Of a stretch of DNA of 34,592 nucleotides, positions 14,772 to 22,324 are shown one piece after another (within the stretch, counting starts at the first letter, position 1; every line of letters begins with the position of its first letter). A model generated the notes under the pieces. The model was not told where the DNA came from and did not search any database. It saw only the letters and a program-made list of their open reading frames with translations. The DNA is taken from NCBI GenBank assembly GCA_013821455.1, contig JACDGS010000042.1:1-34592 (forward strand). The letters run 5' to 3'. A program made the translations under genes and the position numbers. The DNA is from Chthoniobacterales bacterium. Lineage in GTDB: Bacteria; Verrucomicrobiota; Verrucomicrobiia; Chthoniobacterales; UBA10450.

Positions 14772-16229
14772 GTGACTCCGACGCTAGAAAAAATCCGCAA
14801 CTTCATCGACGGCCAATTTGTCGGGCCGACGGGCGATCGATTTCTCGATAATATCGAGCCGGCCACAGGAATGCCATACTCGCTCGTGCCAGATAGCGAT
14901 GGCCGCGATGTCGAACTAGCCGTGGTCGCGGCGGAGAAGGCCTTCGCCGATTGGTCAAAGACAACCGTTGCGGAACGTTCTCGAATCATCCTCAGCATCG
15001 CCGAGCTGATCGATCGCGATCTGGAAAAATTCGCGCGGGCGGAATCAATCGATACCGGCAAGCCACTAGCACTCGCGCGCAAGCTCGACATCCCGCGAGC
15101 CTCGAGCAATTTCCGTTTTTTCGCCACCGCGATTCTGCACACTGAGAACGAAGCGCACGTCATGGATGACGTGGCTTTTAACTACACGCTCCGCCAACCG
15201 CGCGGCGTGGTAGGATTGATCTCACCCTGGAATCTGCCGCTCTACTTACTGAGTTGGAAAATCGCGCCCGCGCTCGCGGTCGGTAATACCGCCATCGCCA
15301 AGCCGAGTGAACTAACTCCTATGACGGCCTATCTCCTGTGCGAGATTTGTCAGGAAGCCGGCTTGCCTAACGGCGTTCTCAACATTGTCCACGGGACCGG
15401 GTCTAACGTTGGCTCCGCTATTACCGCGCATAACAAAGTAGGAACTATTTCCTTCACCGGCGGCACAGTGACCGGCCGCAAAGTAGCGGAAGCCGGCGCA
15501 CCGCTCTTCAAGAAAGTCTCCCTGGAACTAGGCGGCAAAAATCCGAACATTATTTTTGCCGACGCCGACCTCGACGCCGCGATCGCAGGGAGCGTTGGTT
15601 CTTCTTTTGCCAATCAGGGACAGATCTGTCTTTGTGGCTCGCGCATCTTTGTCGAACGACCGGTGTATGCAGACTTTGTCGCGCGCTTTGTGGAAAAGAC
15701 TGCGCAACTTAAGTTAGGCGATCCGCTCGAGACTGGCAGCGACCAGGGCGCGATTGTATCGCAGACGCAGTTAGACAAAGTGAAATTCTATGTCAATCTC
15801 GCGCAAAAAGAAGGCGGCACAATCGCATCCGGCGGTAAAGCCCCACCTGCGCCTAACGAGCGTTGCAAGGACGGTTACTTCTTTCCGCCGACCGTTATCA
15901 CTAACTTACCCGTAGGTTGCCGGGTTAACCGCGAGGAGATCTTCGGGCCTGTCGTTACCATCACACCGTTCGATACCGAAGATGAAGTGATCGCTTACGC
16001 TAATGATAGCGAATACGGCCTGGCTTCCAGCGTCTGGACGCAGAATCTCACTCGCGCCCATCGAGTCGCGGAACGCGTGCACACCGGAACCGTCTGGGTC
16101 AATTGCTGGCTCGTGCGCGACTTGCGTGTGCCTTTCGGTGGAATGAAACAGAGCGGCGTCGGCCGCGAAGGCGGCAACGAAGCCTTGCATTTTTTCACCG
16201 AGCCTAAAAATATCTGTATCGCCAAGTAA
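14772..16229 (+). CDS. 2-aminomuconate/2-hydroxymuconate semialdehyde dehydrogenase
   Basis: The 485-residue enzyme is an NAD-dependent aldehyde dehydrogenase. The catalytic Cys lies in FANQGQICLCGSRIFVE, the general base Glu in LELGGKNPN, and the NAD-site block is SPWNLPLYLLSWKIAPALAVGNTAIAKPSE. The GQICLCGSR sequence is typical of the branch that contains ALDH8A1 and bacterial aminomuconate- and hydroxymuconate-semialdehyde dehydrogenases. Next to a RidA-type aminomuconate deaminase and the kynurenine genes, oxidation of 2-aminomuconate 6-semialdehyde to 2-aminomuconate is the best assignment. It begins with GTG after GAGGTAAG. It leads an operon with DUF2277 (30 bp later) and the RidA gene. 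Hydroxymuconate semialdehyde as the main substrate remains possible. Confidence 0.9.
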   Translation: MTPTLEKIRNFIDGQFVGPTGDRFLDNIEPATGMPYSLVPDSDGRDVELAVVAAEKAFADWSKTTVAERSRIILSIAELIDRDLEKFARAESIDTGKPLALARKLDIPRASSNFRFFATAILHTENEAHVMDDVAFNYTLRQPRGVVGLISPWNLPLYLLSWKIAPALAVGNTAIAKPSELTPMTAYLLCEICQEAGLPNGVLNIVHGTGSNVGSAITAHNKVGTISFTGGTVTGRKVAEAGAPLFKKVSLELGGKNPNIIFADADLDAAIAGSVGSSFANQGQICLCGSRIFVERPVYADFVARFVEKTAQLKLGDPLETGSDQGAIVSQTQLDKVKFYVNLAQKEGGTIASGGKAPPAPNERCKDGYFFPPTVITNLPVGCRVNREEIFGPVVTITPFDTEDEVIAYANDSEYGLASSVWTQNLTRAHRVAERVHTGTVWVNCWLVRDLRVPFGGMKQSGVGREGGNEALHFFTEPKNICIAK

Positions 16230-16259
16230 GTACGATAACCCGAAGAACCTAACGAATAT

Positions 16260-16553
16260 ATGTGTCGTAACATCAAAACTCTGCATAATTTCTCGCCGCC
16301 CGCGACCGCGGAGGAGATCAAAGCTTCCTCCCTCCAGTTTGTGCGCAAACTAAGTGGCTTCAGCAAACCATCCAAAGTCAATGAAGAGGCTTTCGAGTGC
16401 GCGGTCGAAAAGGTGTCTCAGGTCGTACTGGAGCTACTCGCTTCCCTGGACACGCAGACACCGCCGCGCGATCGCGCAGTAGAAGCGGCCAAGGCGCGTG
16501 CCCGCTCAGCGAAGCGCTTCCCGCCGGTTGTGCTAAATCCCGTTAGGAGCTGA
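16260..16553 (+). CDS. DUF2277 protein
   Basis: The 97-residue product matches DUF2277 almost from its first residue: MCRNIKTLHNFSPPATAEEI, then the ASSLQFVRKLSGFSKPS block, then NEEAFECAVEKVSQVVLELL. The family is small, helical and of unknown function; the conserved N-terminal MCRNI contains its only frequently conserved Cys. A basic Ala/Lys/Arg tail follows. It lies between the semialdehyde dehydrogenase and the deaminase gene and overlaps the latter by one base (TGATG), so it is translated in the same operon. The ATG is preceded by the word CCTAACGAA 11 bases upstream, not by a normal Shine-Dalgarno. The operon position suggests an accessory role, which is only inference. Confidence 0.88.
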   Translation: MCRNIKTLHNFSPPATAEEIKASSLQFVRKLSGFSKPSKVNEEAFECAVEKVSQVVLELLASLDTQTPPRDRAVEAAKARARSAKRFPPVVLNPVRS

Positions 16554-16978
16554 TGGATCAATCCTTTGAGAGCAAGCGCGCGGCCGAACCAGTCGGAGCG
16601 TTTCCTCACGCCAAGCGAGTTGGCAATCTGCTCTTCCTGTCAGGCATCGGGCCACGCGTGCGAGGAAGTAAGGAGATTCCGGGGGTAATACTTGGCGAAG
16701 GCGGCCGCGTCATTAGTCATGACATAGAAGCTCAATGTCACGCGGTCTTTGAAAACGTCCGCCTCGTCCTGGAAGACGCCGGCGCGTCCTGGAACGACAT
16801 CGTGGACGTGACTGTGTTTCTTACCGACATGAAGAACGACTTTGCCGTCTTCAATCGTATTTACCCGGAATACTTTGCGGGACCGGAGAAGCCGAATCCT
16901 ACCAGGACTACCGTCGAAGTCGGCGCTCTACCTACCCCGATCGCCATCGAATTAAAGGTCATTGCGGCGATCAAATAA
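16553..16978 (+). CDS. RidA/YjgF family, probable 2-aminomuconate deaminase
   Basis: The 141-residue protein belongs to the RidA (YjgF/YER057c) family of enamine/imine deaminases, which act as trimers in the cytosol. Visible features are GAFPHAKRVGNLLFLSGIGP near the N terminus, the block DIEAQCHAVFENVRLVLEDAGASWNDIVDVTVFLTDM, and RTTVEVGALPTPIAIELKVIAAI at the end. The residue pattern around RTTVEVGALP places the family Arg that binds the substrate carboxylate. Its length and its position two genes after the semialdehyde dehydrogenase match the bacterial 2-aminomuconate deaminases of the NbaF/AmnD type, which release ammonia from 2-aminomuconate. AGGAG lies 6 bases before the ATG. A general RidA detoxifying role is the alternative. 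Confidence 0.85.
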   Translation: MDQSFESKRAAEPVGAFPHAKRVGNLLFLSGIGPRVRGSKEIPGVILGEGGRVISHDIEAQCHAVFENVRLVLEDAGASWNDIVDVTVFLTDMKNDFAVFNRIYPEYFAGPEKPNPTRTTVEVGALPTPIAIELKVIAAIK

Positions 16979-16991
16979 AGTCCCGGTCGTG

Positions 16992-17006
16992 CCTAACGAG
17001 TAAAGG
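16992..17006 (+). repeat. Exact copy of 15-mer CCTAACGAGTAAAGG
   Basis: Lies 13 bases after the stop of the RidA-type gene and about 50 bases before the hairpin repeat at 17056. Confidence 0.9.
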
Positions 17007-17055
17007 CTGCACATCTTCCTCGTGACTCCCCGAACGTTATTCGACCAGACCTCAT

Positions 17056-17158
17056 GTCATCCCGAGAGGAGCGAGGGATCCCGCAAGCTACGCAGGAAAA
17101 TCACTATCAAACGTGGCTTGCGGGGTCCCTCACTGCGCTGCGCTCCGTTCGGGATGCC
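17056..17158. repeat. Hairpin repeat, GTCATCCCGAG family
   Basis: Left arm 17056-17092 and right arm about 17117-17158 are imperfect inverted copies that share GTCATCCCGAG, GAGGGATCCCGCAAGC and its reverse. It lies between the convergent RidA-type and methyltransferase genes. Confidence 0.8.
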
Positions 17159-17191
17159 AACGCGCATGGCTCCCGCGACGCTCATCGCCGC

Positions 17192-18043
17192 CTAAGTAAT
17201 AATATTGAATGCCCCATGCTGCCCGCGGACCTTGCTGCGCACCGCATCCAGCTCAGCTTCCTTCTCGAACTCGACGAAGAGATGCCGATCGATCAGCAAA
17301 CGAACATTACTATTAAGTCCCATCAACTCGCGGTAAAGCGCCTCATAAGGCGAGCCCGGGATGCTATGATCCCGGCGCACTCGATTGCGATAAGTCCAGA
17401 AATTTGTCAGTAGAATGAAAGGGTAAGCAAAAGGCAGAAGGATAGCCGAGGTGCTCGAAGTTTTGGTGAAGATAAATTGCTTGATCCGAAATCCTGAAAG
17501 CTTCGCCAACAGGCGTAATTTCTGCACGCCCAGCAGAAAGAGATGTCCAAAGTAAATCTCTTTCGCCTGGGCATCATCCGCCATCCAGACAGAGTCAATC
17601 TCGTTAGGCGGCATTGTCTTTAAGTGATACTCGGTCTCGAAAAGAAAGTAACTTAGCTTCGACTGGAGATTAGAGTAGTTAGGGGTCGTGATGAAGAGCG
17701 AGCCCCCGGCCTTGAGCACGCGATTAAACTCCTGGAACACGCGATATTGATCGCTGAAATGTTCTATCCCTTCCTGGCAAAAGACGAGATCAGCGAACCC
17801 ATCCGACACCGGCAAACCGGCCATGAGATTCGCCCGCTCACAAGTCATGCCCTTGGTCGTGAAGTATTCGGGAAAGAGATCGTAGGCATGCACCTCCGCG
17901 CCCGTGTCGCGCAAGGCTTTCGAAGTCGTGCCAGACCCAGCCGGAGTATCTATCGCTACCTTGCCCGCAAACTCTTTCCGATGCTGCTGGATGTAGCGTT
18001 TGACGTAATACTTGATGCTAACCGGATTATCTTCGTAGAGCAT
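17192..18043 (-). CDS. Class I SAM-dependent methyltransferase
   Basis: The 283-residue protein has the SAM-binding Rossmann motif VAIDTPAGSGTTSKALRDTG (about 29-48), then the acidic residue in VHAYDLFPE, a motif IV-like DLVFCQEGIEHFSDQ and LKAGGSLFITTPNYSNLQSK. These fit the Methyltransf_11/23 type that often act on lipids, sugars or small molecules. The C-terminal 130 residues contain a hydrophobic stretch (ILLPFAYPFILLTNFW), which suggests membrane association. It lies on the minus strand, convergent with the aminomuconate operon and divergent from kynureninase (114 bp). I cannot name the substrate. No regulatory site is obvious in the divergent gap. Confidence 0.8.
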   Translation of the reverse strand: MLYEDNPVSIKYYVKRYIQQHRKEFAGKVAIDTPAGSGTTSKALRDTGAEVHAYDLFPEYFTTKGMTCERANLMAGLPVSDGFADLVFCQEGIEHFSDQYRVFQEFNRVLKAGGSLFITTPNYSNLQSKLSYFLFETEYHLKTMPPNEIDSVWMADDAQAKEIYFGHLFLLGVQKLRLLAKLSGFRIKQFIFTKTSSTSAILLPFAYPFILLTNFWTYRNRVRRDHSIPGSPYEALYRELMGLNSNVRLLIDRHLFVEFEKEAELDAVRSKVRGQHGAFNIIT

Positions 18044-18157
18044 GAGTCGGCGCGAAACCTAGGGGGCGCTGTCGCAAGCGTAAAGCGAAAAGCGGACAGC
18101 CTTCTTGCCAGCCCGCAATTTTCAGCGTAGGCGGGTCAGCGTTGACTGCGAAATACC

Positions 18158-19429
18158 ATGACCTTTTCCGCTGACGAAGAGTTTGCCCGGCAACTGGACC
18201 GCGAAGATGCGCTCGCCGGCTTTCGCGATCGCTTCCATATACCAACAGGCGCGAACGGTAAGCCGCTCATTTACTTCGTCGGTAATTCACTTGGGCTTAT
18301 GCCAAAGGCGACGCGCCAGGCGGTCGATCAGGAATTAGATGACTGGTCGCGGCTGGCAGTGGACGCGCATTTCGACGCCGCGACGCCTTGGTATTCTTAT
18401 CATGAAACCTTGCGTGAGCCAGCGGCGCGGCTGGTCGGAGCTTTGCCTAACGAAGTCGTCTGCATGAATAGCCTGACGGTGAACCTGCACCTTCTCATGG
18501 TGACTTTTTATCGTCCGACGAAAGGGCGCGCCAAGATTCTGATGGAAGAGCCGGCTTTCCCTTCAGACACCTACGCGATCAAATCACAGATTGCGCATCA
18601 TGGTTACGACCCGGAAGAATCTCTTATCCTGGCCAAGCCACGATCCGGAGAGTTAGCTCTGCACCAGGAAGACATTGAAGGCATCATCGAGAAACAGGGC
18701 GATGAGATAGCGCTAGTCTTATTTGCCGGAGTCAACTTCTTTACCGGTCAGTTATTCGATATCTCTCGCCTAACGTCACTCGCACAGAAGCAAGGTTGCA
18801 TGGTAGGAATCGATCTCGCACACGCGGCGGGCAACGTGCCGCTCGCCTTGCATGATTGGAATGTGGATTTCGCCGTCTGGTGTTCCTACAAGTATCTTAA
18901 CTCCGGTCCGGGCGCGGCCGCGGGCGCCTTCGTGCACGAGCGACATGCGCGGAACCGGGAGCTACCGCGGTTCGCCGGCTGGTGGGGGAACGATCCAGCG
19001 ACACGGTTCCGGATGCAGCTTGAACCAGACTTTGTGCCGGTGCCTTCGGCCGATGCCTGGCAACTAAGTAACCCTTCGATTCTGGCGATGGCGCCGCTGC
19101 GAAGTTCGCTCGCTATTTTTGATGAAGCAGGCGGTATGTCGGCTTTGCGCGCCAAGTCATTAAGACTAACTGGATACTTCCAGTTTCTCCTCCAGCAAGC
19201 TTCATCAGAAGTCTTCACCGTCATTACACCTCCCGAACCTAACGAGCATGGGTGTCAGCTTTCCATTCTGGTCCACGAACGCGGGAAAGAACTCTTCGAG
19301 CGACTCGAAGCCGCGGGCGTAAAGTGTGACTTCCGGGAGCCGAATGTCATCCGGGTTGCGCCCACTCCCCTCTATAACACTTTCCACGAGGTCTGGCGCT
19401 GCGCGCAGATTCTCGCGCGACATCGTTAG
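18158..19429 (+). CDS. kynU: Kynureninase
   Basis: This PLP enzyme hydrolyses kynurenine or 3-hydroxykynurenine to anthranilate or 3-hydroxyanthranilate and alanine. The 423-residue length is typical. Recognisable blocks are YFVGNSLGLMPKATRQAVDQ (31-50 region), PWYSYHETLREPAARLVGA, the central GIDLAHAAGNVPLALHDWNVDFAVWCSYKYLNSGPGA with the PLP lysine Lys245, and the C-terminal CDFREPNVIRVAPTPLYNTF. In this setting, with the monooxygenase, 3-hydroxykynurenine is the expected substrate. The upstream gene is the divergent methyltransferase, and a response regulator lies convergent downstream with a duplicated end sequence between. The start codon ATG at 18158 gives the normal N terminus. Confidence 0.96.
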   Translation: MTFSADEEFARQLDREDALAGFRDRFHIPTGANGKPLIYFVGNSLGLMPKATRQAVDQELDDWSRLAVDAHFDAATPWYSYHETLREPAARLVGALPNEVVCMNSLTVNLHLLMVTFYRPTKGRAKILMEEPAFPSDTYAIKSQIAHHGYDPEESLILAKPRSGELALHQEDIEGIIEKQGDEIALVLFAGVNFFTGQLFDISRLTSLAQKQGCMVGIDLAHAAGNVPLALHDWNVDFAVWCSYKYLNSGPGAAAGAFVHERHARNRELPRFAGWWGNDPATRFRMQLEPDFVPVPSADAWQLSNPSILAMAPLRSSLAIFDEAGGMSALRAKSLRLTGYFQFLLQQASSEVFTVITPPEPNEHGCQLSILVHERGKELFERLEAAGVKCDFREPNVIRVAPTPLYNTFHEVWRCAQILARHR

Positions 19430-19588
19430 GCAGACTTAGCCAGGTAACTCGCGCAGGCGTAACATAGGCTTCCAGCCTGTCAGGTCGCACGGGCTTCCAG
19501 CCCGGCGTTTACAGTCTGCGGCAGGATGGCTGCGTCCCCACTTTTCCGACAGCGATCAGGCAGACTTAGCCGAGTAACTCGCGCAGGC
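19428..19588. repeat. Element flanked by 31-bp direct repeat
   Basis: Bases 19428-19458 and 19558-19588 are copies of each other with two mismatches. The second copy includes the last codons and the stop of the response regulator gene. Between them are 99 bases with two palindromes (GGCTTCCAGCCTG and GGGCTTCCAGCCC), the kind of short REP unit found in many soil-bacterial genomes. It lies between convergent kynU and the regulator. Confidence 0.8.
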
Positions 19589-19991
19589 AACTAATCAGAC
19601 CTGGAATAGGAAAAGGTTTAACCAGAAATTTCACTTCCTGCTCGATGAGAAAATGTCTTACTGCCGGGTCGGTCGCATAACCGGTAATAAAGATGAAACG
19701 ATCCTCCAACGGTGGCCGAATTTCTTTTGCCTTGAGATAGAACTCGTCGCCGCGCAGTTGTGGCATCTTTAAATCGCAAATGACCGCGTCGTAATCGTGC
19801 GCTTTGACCTTGAGCAAAGCTTCGTCGCCGTCATAAGCCACATCGACCAGATAGTTTTCATCCGCCAAAATCCATTGCAACGCCGAAGCCAGTTGCTGGT
19901 CGTCGTCCACGACTAGAATCGCTTTGAGAGCGTAGGTCTTGCCCTCCTTAGGGCTAACTGGTTCGGGATCGGGTTTCATTCCGGCGGTCAA
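19566..19991 (-). CDS. Single-domain (CheY-like) response regulator
   Basis: The 141-residue product is a lone receiver domain with an N-terminal tail of about 20 residues. The acidic pocket is VVDDDQ (28-32), the phosphorylation site is Asp73 in CDLKMP, Thr lies in FITGYATD, and the invariant Lys is in FLVKPFP. No output domain follows, so it must act by protein contact or as a phosphate relay. It lies between kynureninase and the monooxygenase on the opposite strand, with no kinase nearby. The 3' end is duplicated next to kynU (see repeat). The start codon is ATG; an internal Met5 is possible. Confidence 0.9.
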   Translation of the reverse strand: MTAGMKPDPEPVSPKEGKTYALKAILVVDDDQQLASALQWILADENYLVDVAYDGDEALLKVKAHDYDAVICDLKMPQLRGDEFYLKAKEIRPPLEDRFIFITGYATDPAVRHFLIEQEVKFLVKPFPIPGLISCLRELLG

Positions 19992-20090
19992 CCTTAGTTA
20001 GCAGTCGCAGTGCCAATCGGCGCGCGCTTCCGAGAGCGCGGTCCAGGTCGGGGCTTGGCAAATCGCCGGAAGCGGCCACGGTAGAGCGGC

Positions 20091-21419
20091 ATGGCAGAAA
20101 AATTTCTTCTCGTTGGTAGCGGCCTGGCCGGCGGATTGCTCGCGGGTTTCCTCGGCCGCCGTGGCTATGAGGTAGACCTTTTCGAGCGCCGCTCCGACCC
20201 GCGAGCCGGGAACACCGTCGGCGGACGCTCGATCAATCTCGCGCTTTCCACCCGCGGAATTCACGCCTTGCAACAGCTTGGTCTCGCCGACGAAGTTTTG
20301 CGCCAGGCCATTCCGATGCGTGGCCGGATGATTCACGATAAAGATGGCGCGCTTCACTTTTCCTCCTACGATCGCGATCCAGCGAAATGTATCAACTCAG
20401 TCGGACGCGACGTCCTTAATACGGTCGTAATCGAAGCGGCGCAACGCTACCCGAATGTTCGAGTGCTGTTCAATCAGCGCTGTCATAAGGTCGATCTCGA
20501 GACACCGGCGGCGCACTTTGTCGAGACTGAGACTAACTCTGTCAGCACGGCGACAGCAGATGCGATCATAGGAGTTGACGGCGCTTTCTCCACGGTGCGG
20601 GGCGCGATGCAGCGGCTAAGTCGTTTCGAGTACAGTCAGACTTATCTCCCGCATGGCTATAAGGAACTCACCATCCCGCCTGGGGCCGATGGTTCATGGC
20701 AGATGGAAAAGAATGCGCTGCATATCTGGCCGCGCCGCAGTTTTATGATGATTGCGCTTCCTAACCCGGATGGGTCTTTTACCTGCACGCTCTTCTGGGA
20801 ATTTGACGGTCAGCGCAGCTTCGCGACGACTAAGACCGACGATGAAGTGCGTCGCTTCTTTGCCGAAGAATTTCCCGATGCGGTCCCACTGATGCCGACC
20901 TTACTCGAGGATTACAGGACTAACCCCACTGGGTCGTTAGTTACTATTCGCTGTGCGCCTTGGACCTATGAGGATAAGGTCGCGCTCCTCGGGGATGCTT
21001 CCCATGCCGTAGTGCCATTCTACGGTCAGGGGATGAACGCCGCTTTCGAAGATTGCGTCGTCTTCGATGAATGCCTGGCCGAGTTCCCTAACGAACGTAA
21101 GAGAGCTTTTACTGAATATTTCACGCGCAGAAAGAAGAACGCCGACGCCCTCGCTGATCTCGCGGTGCATAACTTCGTCGAGATGCGCGATAAGACCGCC
21201 TCACCATCCTTCCGCGCGAAGAAGAAACTCGATCATGCGCTCGAAGGCTTGTTACCAAGACTCTACCTGCCGCTCTACACCATGGTTTCCTTTACCCGCA
21301 TCCCTTACGCCGATGCGGCACGGCGAGCGCGCGTGCAGGATACCATCGTCTTTTCCATTCTAGGCGTGCTGGTGCTAAGTCTCATCGTGCTTCTCCTTCT
21401 AGCCGGTCGAGTCCTTTAA
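20091..21419 (+). CDS. kmo: Kynurenine 3-monooxygenase with C-terminal membrane anchor
   Basis: The 442-residue FAD enzyme hydroxylates kynurenine to 3-hydroxykynurenine using NADPH and oxygen. Motifs are the FAD dinucleotide-binding LVGSGLAGGLLAGFLGRRGY (Gly9, Gly11, Gly14), NTVGGRSINLALSTRGIHAL, which is diagnostic of kynurenine monooxygenase, DAIIGVDGAFSTVR, and the FAD-ribose motif LLGDASHAVVPFYGQGMNAAFED. The last 25 residues (IVFSILGVLVLSLIVLLLLAG) form a hydrophobic helix, so the enzyme is likely tail-anchored to the inner membrane, as in mitochondrial enzymes. The next gene starts 15 bp later, so it is probably the first gene of an operon with a methyltransferase. The upstream gap of about 100 bp is divergent from the response regulator. 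Confidence 0.95.
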   Translation: MAEKFLLVGSGLAGGLLAGFLGRRGYEVDLFERRSDPRAGNTVGGRSINLALSTRGIHALQQLGLADEVLRQAIPMRGRMIHDKDGALHFSSYDRDPAKCINSVGRDVLNTVVIEAAQRYPNVRVLFNQRCHKVDLETPAAHFVETETNSVSTATADAIIGVDGAFSTVRGAMQRLSRFEYSQTYLPHGYKELTIPPGADGSWQMEKNALHIWPRRSFMMIALPNPDGSFTCTLFWEFDGQRSFATTKTDDEVRRFFAEEFPDAVPLMPTLLEDYRTNPTGSLVTIRCAPWTYEDKVALLGDASHAVVPFYGQGMNAAFEDCVVFDECLAEFPNERKRAFTEYFTRRKKNADALADLAVHNFVEMRDKTASPSFRAKKKLDHALEGLLPRLYLPLYTMVSFTRIPYADAARRARVQDTIVFSILGVLVLSLIVLLLLAGRVL

Positions 21420-21434
21420 GCACGATTTCTATTT

Positions 21435-22142
21435 ATGCAGCTTTCGCACAAGCTTAAGAAGTTACTCAATCCGGAAGTGCTGCGTAGCGCGCGGCAACAT
21501 ATCGGAGTGGTTATCCTGACCAAGCGCTTCGTCTTTGCGCTCGATAAGGCGATTTTCCAAGCGATTGACCGCGAGAAGTTTCAGGCCATCTACGATCGTC
21601 ACGCAATCGAAGACCCGGGCGATACTTGGCCAAAGTATCTCGATCTCCGGCGCTGGATTCGGACTAACCTGCAGCGTATCCGAGCCCTCGATCTCGACTG
21701 GGGACGACGCAAACGGGTCCTCGATATCGGATCGGGCGCCGGTTATTTTTTGTTTATCTGCAAATGGCTCGGTCATGAGCCTCTGGGGTTGGATATCGAT
21801 GAGTTACCGATGTACGGCGAGATGACTCAAATGCTGGGAATACCTCGAGTCATCTGGCGAGTGAAAGCCTTCGAGCCCCTGCCCCACTTCGAGCACCGGT
21901 TCGATCTCATAACTGCCTTTATGATTTGTTTCCACGGGCATAAGAGTCAGGCGCTGTGGGGACCAAAGGAATGGGAGTTTTTCCTCGATGACTTAGAGAC
22001 GCGGCTCAAGCCCGGCGGACGGATTGCACTCGGTTTCAATCGCGAGAATGACGGCGCGTTCTATCCCGAAGCCGTTCGGCAGTATTTCCTGCAAAGAGAT
22101 GGCGAAATCGACGAACAACGAGTGACGTTTACCCCGCGCTGA
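21435..22142 (+). CDS. Class I SAM-dependent methyltransferase
   Basis: The 235-residue protein contains the SAM motif KRVLDIGSGAGYFLFICKWLG (about 94-114), the acidic LGLDIDELP and a post-motif LETRLKPGGRIALGFNRE. The N-terminal 90 residues are helical and basic (ARQHIGVVILTKRFVFALDKA). A distinctive run ITAFMICFHGHKSQALWGPKEWEFFLDDL follows the SAM core. It begins 15 bp after kmo and so is likely translated from the same transcript. The substrate is unknown; a connection to tryptophan metabolism is suggested only by position. The gene ends immediately before a reverse 15-mer. Confidence 0.8.
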   Translation: MQLSHKLKKLLNPEVLRSARQHIGVVILTKRFVFALDKAIFQAIDREKFQAIYDRHAIEDPGDTWPKYLDLRRWIRTNLQRIRALDLDWGRRKRVLDIGSGAGYFLFICKWLGHEPLGLDIDELPMYGEMTQMLGIPRVIWRVKAFEPLPHFEHRFDLITAFMICFHGHKSQALWGPKEWEFFLDDLETRLKPGGRIALGFNRENDGAFYPEAVRQYFLQRDGEIDEQRVTFTPR

Positions 22143-22157
22143 CCTTTACTCGTTAGG
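22143..22157 (-). repeat. Exact 15-mer on the minus strand
   Basis: Begins directly after the methyltransferase stop codon (22140-22142) and lies about 170 bases before gcdH. The remaining gap to 22324 shows no gene. Confidence 0.9.
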
Positions 22158-22324
22158 GCTTTTCTGGAAGCTGAGTAATCGATGTTCAACTCACTTGCTT
22201 CGTCGATCGTCGCCTTCGTGCCATGACTGCCGGAATGGTGGGCAGGAAACCTTTTGTCAACGAAATCATCATCGAGGGAAGGCGTATGGAGTTTCCGCGC
22301 CGTCTCTGCTAACTTCCACGAAAC

